A stretch of DNA of 5,648 nucleotides from Paracoccaceae bacterium. GTDB taxonomy: Bacteria; Pseudomonadota; Alphaproteobacteria; Rhodobacterales; Rhodobacteraceae. This document shows, piece after piece, positions 1-5,648 of the stretch. A program made the translations under genes and the position numbers. Within the stretch, counting starts at the first letter, position 1. Every line of letters starts with the position of its first letter. Under the pieces are notes generated by a model. It was not told where the DNA came from. It made no database searches and saw only the letters and a list, made by a program, of their open reading frames with translations. The stretch lies in NCBI GenBank assembly GCA_015487335.1, contig WFPZ01000253.1:1-5648 (forward strand), given 5' to 3'.

Positions 1-317
1 GTGGCCCCGTGACGGGCCAGCAGCGCATCGGCGCTGGCGTTGATCCGTTCGTTGGCGAATTCGCTTTCGAAATGCTTGACCGCCTCGGGCAGCGAATAGC
101 CCTCGCCCTGCAGCCGCCCGTACATGGCCAGCACATATGCCTGCACGCCCTTGGCATCGGCCTTGATGCCGTCGCAGCGGGCCTCGGCGGTGGTGACCAG
201 GCTGACATCGGCCACCACCTCATAGGCGTAGGCCGGCAGCTCGGTTATCTGGGCCCGGGCCACCGGGACGGCCACAACCGTGGCCGCGATGGCGCCGGTG
301 AGCATCCGTGCAAACAT
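1..317 (-). CDS. DUF5333-type exported protein of the nuo operon (3' end outside window)
   Basis: This is the N-terminal 105 codons of a gene that runs off the left edge; no stop is reached. The protein begins MFARMLTGAIAATVVAVPVA, a typical Sec signal peptide with an arginine in the n-region, a hydrophobic core and a likely cleavage after Ala-Arg-Ala at residue 22, so the product is probably periplasmic. There is no lipobox. The mature part contains a single Cys (C48, in AEARCDGIKAD) and a predicted helical stretch ending ERINASADALLARHGA. From memory this pattern (Cys near ADAK, Gly-Tyr-Ser/Thr, then a charged helix) matches DUF5333 proteins, found beside nuoF in Rhodobacterales; their function is unknown. 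I chose the ATG at 317 because an AGGAGGG lies six bases upstream. The in-frame ATG at 323 directly abuts that Shine-Dalgarno sequence and is less likely. The gene follows nuoF after 11 bases and is presumably co-transcribed. Confidence 0.8.
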   Translation of the reverse strand, partial: MFARMLTGAIAATVVAVPVARAQITELPAYAYEVVADVSLVTTAEARCDGIKADAKGVQAYVLAMYGRLQGEGYSLPEAVKHFESEFANERINASADALLARHGA

Positions 318-323
318 CCGCAT

Positions 324-328
324 CCCTC

Positions 329-330
<2 letters not shown>
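324..330 (-). promoter_or_regulatory. Strong Shine-Dalgarno site for the DUF5333-type gene
   Basis: The minus strand reads AGGAGGG, a near-perfect anti-16S match, overlapping the TAG stop of nuoF (329-331). It is six bases from the ATG at 317 and zero bases from the ATG at 323, which decides for the former. It is the best ribosome binding site in the window, suggesting that the downstream protein is translated efficiently and independently of nuoF. Confidence 0.75.
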
Positions 331-1624
<1,294 letters not shown>

Positions 1625-1634
1625 GTCTGCTTCC

Positions 1635-1853
1635 CTAGTTTTCCCGGCGCCTGCGCCAGATTCGAAAGATTACCACCAGCGCCCAGAAGAAGGCCGCCAG
1701 CGCCATCAGGTCGAAGAGGATGGCATAGCGCCCGGCCAGGCCGATCTCTCGGCCCAGCCACTGGGCGCCGAGCCACAGCACCATCGTCACCGCGATGACG
1801 ATGGACACCACCCGCGCCTGGCGCGAAAGCCGCCTGTCCTCTTCGGGGGTCAC
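1635..1853 (-). CDS. DUF5337-type small membrane protein, GTG start
   Basis: A 72-residue protein with two predicted membrane segments (about 15-33 and 43-64). A charged N-terminus (TPEEDRRLSRQAR) and a strongly basic C-terminal tail (RIWRRRR, 64-70) suggest that both ends face the cytoplasm. The sequence, including TMVLWLGAQWLG and RYAILFDL, matches my recollection of DUF5337 proteins encoded between nuoE and nuoF in Rhodobacterales. Their function is not known to me; a role in complex I assembly or a peripheral membrane association is inference from position only. The start codon is GTG at 1853: there is no in-frame ATG nearby upstream, and AGGAG at 1863-1867 is nine bases away. It begins 22 bases after the 211-aa HhH gene and ends ten bases before nuoF. 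Confidence 0.85.
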   Translation of the reverse strand: MTPEEDRRLSRQARVVSIVIAVTMVLWLGAQWLGREIGLAGRYAILFDLMALAAFFWALVVIFRIWRRRREN

Positions 1854-1862
1854 TGGCGCCTG

Positions 1863-1867
1863 CTCCT
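1863..1867 (-). promoter_or_regulatory. Shine-Dalgarno site supporting the GTG start at 1853
   Basis: The minus strand reads AGGAG here, nine bases before the GTG. The only nearby ATG codons (such as the one directly preceding this AGGAG) are in another frame and reach a stop after six codons. This supports GTG as the true initiator of the 72-aa gene. Confidence 0.6.
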
Positions 1868-1875
1868 CATCTCCA

Positions 1876-2511
1876 TCACCCTTTTCCGCCCTGGCCGGAA
1901 TCGCCTCCGGTCAGGGCCCTGGCCTGGCCGACCCAGTCGTCGCGCGACACCCGCCCCCTGAAGCCCTTGAGATTGGCGTCCATCCACGCCACCTCGGCGG
2001 GCCCCCACGAGGCGATCTGGTCGAGGTGCCAGATGCCCATCTCGTTGAGCACCTTCTCCAGCTTCGGGCCCACGCCCCTGATCTGCTTGAGATCGTCGGC
2101 CTTGCCGCCACGCGGCGCCTCGAGGGCCGGCGGCCGTCCGGCTTCGGCCTTCGCCTCGGATGCCGCAGCCTCTCCGGCGGCTTCCGCCTTCTTCGCGGCG
2201 GGGGCGGGTTTTTCCTCTTCCCCCCCGGCAGGCGGCTCTTCCGCGGGCCTTTCCGTCTTCGCCGGGGCGGGCCTTTCCTGCGGCTCCGCCACTTGCGGAA
2301 CGGCGCCCGAGGCAAGGCCCGCCTCGTCCGCATCGCGGTGGAAGCCGATCCACAGCAGGATGGCCACCAGAACGCCCACCAGAAGGCCGAGGATCAGCGA
2401 CGACCAGAAATCATAGCCGATCGCGAACATGAGGATGAGAAAGGCGGCCACGCCCGCAGCAACTGCCCAGGAGATCATCCTGCCCGAGTTGTTCGATCCG
2501 CTAGCGCTCAT
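1876..2511 (-). CDS. Membrane-anchored protein with C-terminal helix-hairpin-helix-like domain
   Basis: A 211-aa protein in three parts. Residues about 13-32 and 36-56 are two predicted membrane helices (ISWAVAAGVAAFLILMFAIG and SLILGLLVGVLVAILLWIGF). Residues about 60-137 are a low-complexity Ala/Pro/Glu/Lys linker. Residues 138-200 are a compact domain beginning ADDLKQIRGVGPKLEKVLNE and ending DDWVGQARAL. The RGVGPKLEKVLNEMG portion has the Gly-x-Gly-Pro-Lys pattern of a helix-hairpin-helix motif. The same domain forms the tail of NuoE, encoded immediately upstream: 46 of 63 residues are identical by hand count, and the preceding AL(E/K)APR is also shared. This strongly suggests duplication. 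HhH motifs usually bind nucleic acid, but similar domains also occur in non-DNA proteins, so the function is unknown; it may tether something to the membrane near complex I. The ATG at 2511 has GGGAG seven bases upstream. It starts 37 bases after nuoE. Confidence 0.85.
   Translation of the reverse strand: MSASGSNNSGRMISWAVAAGVAAFLILMFAIGYDFWSSLILGLLVGVLVAILLWIGFHRDADEAGLASGAVPQVAEPQERPAPAKTERPAEEPPAGGEEEKPAPAAKKAEAAGEAAASEAKAEAGRPPALEAPRGGKADDLKQIRGVGPKLEKVLNEMGIWHLDQIASWGPAEVAWMDANLKGFRGRVSRDDWVGQARALTGGDSGQGGKG
1912..2100 (-). repeat. HhH-like domain repeat, copy in the 211-aa protein
   Basis: Encodes residues 138-200 of the membrane-anchored protein. It is the downstream partner of the repeat at 2594-2782. 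Similarity is visible in the DNA as well as the protein: the plus strand of both copies contains CATCTCGTTGAGCA and TCCAGCTTCGGGCC, and GCCCCTGATCT followed by CTTGAGATC. The copies lie in the same orientation, about 680 bases apart. Confidence 0.8.
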
Positions 2512-2548
2512 CGGTCATCTCCCTGTCAAACGAAATTGACGTCGATCC

Positions 2549-3622
2549 TCAGTTTCCAGCGCCTCTCGAAACTCCTGTCTGCCCGCCCTCGGCCAGGGCG
2601 CGGGCCTGTTCCACCCAACCGTCGCGGCTGGCCCGCCCCTTGAAGCCGGCAAGGTTCTCGTCGATCCAGGCCACCTCGGCCGCCGTCCACCTGGCGATCT
2701 GGTCGTAGTGATAATAGCCCATCTCGTTGAGCAGGCTTTCCAGCTTCGGGCCGATGCCCCTGATCTTCTTGAGATCATCCGCCCCGGACTTGCGCGGCGC
2801 CTTGAGCGCGCGCGGCTTCTTCGGCTTCGGCGCCCCGCCCGGGGCGGCGGCCGGAGCCGTCCTCGCCGACGGCGCGGAGCCTTTCCCCGCCCCTGCCGCC
2901 TTCTTCGGCGCAGCGCCCTTCAGCCACGGGGTCCGTAGCGGAACCTCGCTGCCGTCGATGCGCTTGACGGTATCGCCCAGATCCACCGCCAGCTGCACCG
3001 AGGCGTTGTACTGGGTGCGGCCGCTTTCATACTCGCCCAGGGACGTGAGCCCTGCGAGCGGCTCGGAGGCATAGCGCCCGTTCTGCGGCCCCGGCACCGG
3101 CACGCGGCCCGCGGCCAGCTCGTCGAGGATTTCGGCAAAGCGCTCGGCGGTGAGGTCTTCGTAGTAGTCCTTGCCGATCTGGACCATCGGCGCGTTGGAA
3201 CAGGCGCCGAGGCACTCCACCTCTTCCCAGCTGAACTTGCCGTCGGGCGAAAGCTGGTGCGGCTCGGGGGCGATCTTCTCGCGGCATACGCCGATCAGGT
3301 CTTCCGCGCCGCAGATCATGCACGAGGTGGTGCCGCAGACCTGCACATGGGCAACCGAGCCCACCGGCTGCAGCTGGAACATGAAGTAGAAGGTGGCCAC
3401 CTCCAGCGCCCGGATATGGGGCATGCCCAGCATGTCGGCCACGTATTCGATGGCCGGCCGCGTCAGCCAGCCCTCCTGCTCCTGGGCGCGCCACAGCAGC
3501 GGGATGATGGCGCTGGCCTGGCGGCCCGGCGGATACTTGCTGATCTGCGCCTCGGCCCATTTCAGGTTGGCGGGGGTAAAGGCGAAGCTTTCCGGCTGGT
3601 CGGGATGAAGGCGGCGAAGCAT
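2549..3622 (-). CDS. nuoE: NADH-quinone oxidoreductase subunit E (24 kDa, 2Fe-2S) with C-terminal HhH-like extension
   Basis: NuoE carries the 2Fe-2S cluster N1a next to the FMN in NuoF, in the cytoplasmic NADH-oxidising module. Residues about 10-170 are the usual thioredoxin-like NuoE core. The ligands are C96 and C101 in VCGTTSCM, then C137 and C141 in ECLGACSNAP, all present. At 357 aa it is much longer than many NuoE proteins (about 160-240 aa). Residues about 171-235 are an intermediate segment, 236-280 an Ala/Pro/Lys-rich linker, and 281-343 an HhH-like domain with IRGIGPKLESLLNEMG. Long NuoE proteins are, as I recall, known in Rhodobacter, so this is a lineage trait rather than an artificial fusion; there is no sign of a frameshift. 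The ATG overlaps the stop of the 122-aa gene as TGATG, with GGAG ten bases upstream, which suggests coupled translation. Confidence 0.96.
   Translation of the reverse strand: MLRRLHPDQPESFAFTPANLKWAEAQISKYPPGRQASAIIPLLWRAQEQEGWLTRPAIEYVADMLGMPHIRALEVATFYFMFQLQPVGSVAHVQVCGTTSCMICGAEDLIGVCREKIAPEPHQLSPDGKFSWEEVECLGACSNAPMVQIGKDYYEDLTAERFAEILDELAAGRVPVPGPQNGRYASEPLAGLTSLGEYESGRTQYNASVQLAVDLGDTVKRIDGSEVPLRTPWLKGAAPKKAAGAGKGSAPSARTAPAAAPGGAPKPKKPRALKAPRKSGADDLKKIRGIGPKLESLLNEMGYYHYDQIARWTAAEVAWIDENLAGFKGRASRDGWVEQARALAEGGQTGVSRGAGN
2594..2782 (-). repeat. HhH-like domain repeat, copy in the NuoE tail
   Basis: Encodes NuoE residues 281-343 and is the upstream partner of the repeat at 1912-2100. 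Conserved positions include ADDLK, IRG, GPKLE, LNEMG, DQIA, AEVAW, GF(K/R)GR, SRD and QARAL. Most differences are conservative or fall in the middle of the domain. Confidence 0.8.
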
Positions 3623-3990
3623 CAGGCGTTCACTCCAGAATTCAGGGCCAGAAGGGCGGTGATCGTCACCACGATCGAGGCCACCCCGGAGGCGAGATGT
3701 TTGATCATCGGCTTGCCGGCGCGGGCGTAGATCACCGCGTCGTAAATGCCGAGAAAGGCATAGACGGCAAACAGGTAGGCGATGACCTTGAGGTCGCCGT
3801 AGACGGCGGCGCCGACGGCCAGGAAGGTCATGGCGAAATAGCGGTCGGCCATCACCTGCGGCAGGTGCTCCAGCTCATGCGTGGCCCAGGCCATCCCCCT
3901 CTCGGGGTCGCGCAGGAACTTCACCGCCAGCGTCAGGGTGACGAGGGCGCCGAGACCTGCCATGATGATGGTGAGGGTGGCCAGGATCAT
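3622..3990 (-). CDS. Uncharacterised four-helix membrane protein between nuoD and nuoE
   Basis: A 122-aa, strongly hydrophobic protein with predicted membrane segments at about 4-25, 51-65, 68-88 and 98-116. Between the first two is a polar stretch, HELEHLPQVMADRY (38-51), with two His and two Glu that could be functional. Short loops carry KFLRDPERG (24-32) and YARAGKPMIKH (88-98). I do not recognise a named family. It is joined at both ends by TGATG overlaps (nuoD stop with its start at 3990; its stop with the nuoE start at 3622), so its production is probably tied to that of both core subunits. GGGGAG lies 11 bases before its ATG, inside the end of nuoD. A role in complex I assembly, stability or quinone-side membrane contact is possible but is inferred only from position. 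Confidence 0.85.
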   Translation of the reverse strand: MILATLTIIMAGLGALVTLTLAVKFLRDPERGMAWATHELEHLPQVMADRYFAMTFLAVGAAVYGDLKVIAYLFAVYAFLGIYDAVIYARAGKPMIKHLASGVASIVVTITALLALNSGVNA

Positions 3991-5210
3991 CAGCGGTCGA
4001 TCTCCCCGAACACCACGTCGAGCGAACCTATGACCGCCGAGCAGTCGGCCAGCTGGTGACCATGCATCATGAAATCCATCGCCTGCAGATGCAGGAAACC
4101 CGGCGCGCGGATCTTGGCGCGGTAGGGCTTGTTGGTGCCGTCGGACACCAGATAGACGCCGAACTCGCCCTTGGGCGCCTCGACGGCAGCGTAGACCTCG
4201 CCGGCAGGCACGTGGAAACCCTCGGTATAGAGCTTGAAGTGATGGATCAGCGCCTCCATCGAGGACTTCATGTCCTTGCGCCGGGGCGGGGTCAGCTTGC
4301 CGCGAGCCAGAACGTCGCCCTGGTTTTCCGGCGCACGCAGCTTCTCGATCGCCTGCTTGATGATCGAGGTGGACTGGCGCATCTCTTCCATCCGCACCAG
4401 GTAGCGGTCGTAGCAGTCGCCGTTCCTACCCACCGGGATCTTGAAGTCGAATTCGTCATAGCACTCGTAGGGCTGGGCACGGCGCAGATCCCAGGCCATG
4501 CCGGAGCCACGCACCATGACGCCGGAAAAGCCCCAGTCCAGCGCGTCCTGCTCGGTGACCACGCCGATATCCACGTTGCGCTGCTTGAAGATGCGGTTTT
4601 CGGTCAGAAGATCGTCGATGTCGTCGAGCTTGGAAGGAAACTCGTCGGCCCATTCCTCGATGTCGTCGATGAGCTGGGGCGGCAGATCCTGGTGCACGCC
4701 GCCGGGGCGGAAATAGGCCGCGTGCAGCCGTGCCCCGCAGGCGCGCTCGTAAAAGACCATCAGCTTCTCGCGCTCCTCGAAGCCCCACAAGGGCGGAGTC
4801 AGCGCGCCCACGTCCATCGCCTGGGTGGTGACGTTGAGCAGATGGTTGAGGATGCGCCCGATCTCCGAATAGAGCACCCGGATCAGCGAGGCCCGGCGGG
4901 GAATCTCGACCCCGGTCAGCTTCTCGATGGCCAGGCACCAGGCGTGCTCCTGGTTCATCGGGGCGACGTAATCGAGCCGGTCGAAATAGGGCAGGTTCTG
5001 CAGATAGGTGCGGCTTTCCATCAGCTTCTCGGTGCCGCGGTGCAGCAGGCCGATATGCGGATCGCAGCGCTCCACGACCTCGCCGTCAAGCTCCATCACC
5101 AGGCGCAGAACCCCATGCGCCGCAGGGTGCTGCGGGCCGAAGTTGATGTTGAAATTGCGAATCTTCTGTTCGCCGGTCAGGACATCTTCGAAATCGCTGC
5201 CGTCCATCAT
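3990..5210 (-). CDS. nuoD: NADH-quinone oxidoreductase subunit D (49 kDa, quinone site)
   Basis: NuoD forms, with NuoB and NuoH, the pocket where quinone is reduced by the last iron-sulfur cluster. The 406-aa length is normal. The loop GPQHPAAHG (residues 25-33) contains H32, and YVAPMNQEHA follows Y81. These correspond to the quinone-headgroup His and Tyr of the 49-kDa family, with the usual spacing of 49 residues. PHIGLLHRGTEKLME (51-65), RTYLQNLPYFDRLDY (67-81), the middle region with RPGGVHQDLP (168-177), and the C-terminal DVVFGEIDR are all typical. Two ATG codons stand in tandem at 5210 and 5207. AAGGA at 5219-5223 is eight bases from the first, which I prefer. Unlike the neighbouring joints, nuoD is separated from the upstream gene by 91 bases holding a hairpin. 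Its TGA overlaps the next ATG. Confidence 0.98.
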   Translation of the reverse strand: MMDGSDFEDVLTGEQKIRNFNINFGPQHPAAHGVLRLVMELDGEVVERCDPHIGLLHRGTEKLMESRTYLQNLPYFDRLDYVAPMNQEHAWCLAIEKLTGVEIPRRASLIRVLYSEIGRILNHLLNVTTQAMDVGALTPPLWGFEEREKLMVFYERACGARLHAAYFRPGGVHQDLPPQLIDDIEEWADEFPSKLDDIDDLLTENRIFKQRNVDIGVVTEQDALDWGFSGVMVRGSGMAWDLRRAQPYECYDEFDFKIPVGRNGDCYDRYLVRMEEMRQSTSIIKQAIEKLRAPENQGDVLARGKLTPPRRKDMKSSMEALIHHFKLYTEGFHVPAGEVYAAVEAPKGEFGVYLVSDGTNKPYRAKIRAPGFLHLQAMDFMMHGHQLADCSAVIGSLDVVFGEIDR

Positions 5211-5301
5211 GCATTCCGTCCTTCGTCACTGTCGCCGGCGCTCCGGCACCCGTTGCGGGCGCCGGCCGGTGAATCTGCCTTGCCTGCCATCGCCCGGGCC
5301 C
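5211..5301 (-). other. Intergenic spacer before nuoD with a strong hairpin
   Basis: This is the longest non-coding gap in the window (91 bases), between the 64-aa gene and nuoD. It contains the nuoD ribosome binding site (5219-5223) and the hairpin described separately. I see no recognisable -35/-10 promoter pair, which does not exclude one, and no open reading frame that continues the neighbouring genes. Confidence 0.7.
5234..5266 (-). promoter_or_regulatory. Stable hairpin with alternative pairing upstream of nuoD
   Basis: In the minus-strand RNA, CCGGCGCCCG (5265-5256) pairs with CGGGUGCCGG (5252-5243) over ten base pairs, including one G-U, around a CAA triloop. A second, mutually exclusive eight-base pairing joins GCCGGCGC (5266-5259) with GCGCCGGC (5241-5234). 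There is no U-tract after either, so a Rho-independent terminator is unlikely. The element ends about ten bases before the nuoD Shine-Dalgarno, so a role in mRNA stability, processing or nuoD translation is conceivable. The structure is seen by base matching; the function is inference. Confidence 0.5.
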
Positions 5302-5496
5302 CTACGCCTTGCCCGAGCGGCCGGTGATGTCATCCTTGAAGGCGATGATCCACAACAGGATCAGCGCCCCGATCGGGACAAGGGCCAGAAACGCCACCCA
5401 GGCCGGGATCCCCCAGCGCGGCAAGAGCCGCCAGAACGGGATCACCAGCAGGGCCCCCATGATCAGAAACCACAGCATTCCGCCACCATAGCCCAT
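5302..5496 (-). CDS. Uncharacterised 64-aa membrane protein between nuoC and nuoD
   Basis: A 64-residue protein with two predicted membrane helices (about 7-24 and 30-52) joined by a short loop with the pattern PFWRLLPRWGIPAW (20-33). It ends in a polar tail, FKDDITGRSGKA. The PFW...G.P.W loop followed by a hydrophobic stretch and IAF resembles small membrane proteins I have seen in many Proteobacteria, but I cannot name the family. The ATG at 5496 overlaps the nuoC stop as TGATG, and GGGGAG (5505-5510) lies eight bases upstream, so the start is well supported and translation is probably coupled to nuoC. Its place inside the operon suggests a link to complex I; the sequence itself shows no catalytic feature. 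Confidence 0.8.
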   Translation of the reverse strand: MGYGGGMLWFLIMGALLVIPFWRLLPRWGIPAWVAFLALVPIGALILLWIIAFKDDITGRSGKA

Positions 5497-5648
5497 CAGT
5501 CCGTCTCCCCGTTCCGCTCATCCCCCGGCAGGATGTATTTCGCGCCCTCCCAGGGGCTCATGAAATCGAACTGCCGGTATTCCTGAACCAGGCTGACGGG
5601 TTCGTAGACGACACGCTTTGCCGCCTCGTCATAGCGCACTTCCGTATA
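5496..5648 (-). CDS. nuoC: NADH-quinone oxidoreductase subunit C (30 kDa), C-terminal end only
   Basis: The last 50 codons and TGA stop of a gene that enters from the right edge. The translated end contains YTEVRYDEAAKRVVYEPVSL and, a little further on, YRQFDFMSPWEGAKYILPGD. These are characteristic of the C-terminus of the 30-kDa complex I subunit in Alphaproteobacteria (RYD followed by EPV, then REFD/RQFDF..PW). NuoC packs against NuoD in the quinone-proximal part of the peripheral arm, and a separate nuoC preceding nuoD (rather than a fused nuoCD) fits this lineage. Its stop overlaps the start of the 64-aa gene. The N-terminus is not in the window. Confidence 0.93.
   Translation of the reverse strand, partial: YTEVRYDEAAKRVVYEPVSLVQEYRQFDFMSPWEGAKYILPGDERNGETD

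Noticed and set aside
2501..2518. Short reading frame ATG at 2518, five codons then TAG, overlapping the start of the 211-aa gene
   Set aside because: The ATG is part of the sequence between the ribosome binding site and the true start; five codons with no conserved context do not support a leader peptide.
2525..2540. Small inverted repeat GTCAA/TTGAC between nuoE and the 211-aa gene
   Set aside because: Only five pairs around a six-base loop; expected by chance and too weak for a terminator or operator claim.
1795..2643. Plus-strand 282-codon open frame opposite the 211-aa gene
   Set aside because: It crosses the gaps between three minus-strand genes, and its middle is a Gly/Arg/Phe-rich shadow of the Ala/Pro/Glu/Lys linker.
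2815..2915. Low-complexity GC-rich stretch in nuoE as a possible insertion or frameshift
   Set aside because: The frame stays open through the Ala/Pro/Lys linker and resumes in a clear HhH-like domain, so it is a normal interdomain linker.
5234..5266. Hairpin as a Rho-independent terminator between the 64-aa gene and nuoD
   Set aside because: The stem is strong, but no run of U follows it in the direction of transcription, and termination inside the nuo operon would not make sense for the enzyme. It is kept as a possible regulatory or processing element.
4056..5327. Plus-strand 423-codon open frame opposite nuoD
   Set aside because: Antisense to a complete and highly conserved NuoD; the predicted protein shows no motif and is explained by high GC at third codon positions of the real gene.

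Overview
The window is an internal piece of a nuo operon, which encodes respiratory complex I (proton-pumping NADH:quinone oxidoreductase). The DNA is GC-rich. Every supported gene lies on the minus strand, so transcription runs from high to low coordinates. The order in that direction is: nuoC (3' end only, 5648-5496), a 64-aa membrane protein, nuoD, a 122-aa membrane protein, nuoE, a 211-aa membrane-anchored protein with a helix-hairpin-helix (HhH) domain, a 72-aa DUF5337-type membrane protein, nuoF, and a secreted DUF5333-type protein cut by the left edge. The NuoF and NuoD sequences, the long NuoE with a C-terminal HhH tail, and the interleaved DUF5337/DUF5333 genes point to an alphaproteobacterium of the Rhodobacterales (Rhodobacter/Paracoccus relatives). 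This assignment is by recollection of family sequences, not by a database search.

The four core genes encode peripheral-arm subunits. NuoF binds NADH and FMN and carries a 4Fe-4S cluster. NuoE carries the 2Fe-2S cluster N1a. NuoC and NuoD belong to the part that links the iron-sulfur chain to the quinone pocket. All cluster-binding cysteines and the quinone-site His/Tyr that I checked are present, so the enzyme looks functional.

Coding density is very high. Three junctions (nuoC/64-aa, nuoD/122-aa, 122-aa/nuoE) are TGATG stop-start overlaps, which suggests translational coupling. The others are gaps of 10 to 37 bases, except for 91 bases between the 64-aa gene and nuoD. That gap holds a strong hairpin with a mutually exclusive alternative pairing. 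I see no promoter; the operon promoter is presumably upstream of the nuo genes that lie beyond the right edge.

The most interesting content is the accessory layer. Each complete core gene is followed by at least one small uncharacterised gene, nearly all membrane or exported proteins. A roughly 63-residue HhH-like domain occurs twice: as the tail of NuoE and as the C-terminal domain of the membrane-anchored protein encoded immediately downstream. I counted 46 of 63 identical residues between them by hand. No mobile elements, CRISPR arrays, tRNA or rRNA genes were seen, and no gene-free stretch exceeds 91 bases.
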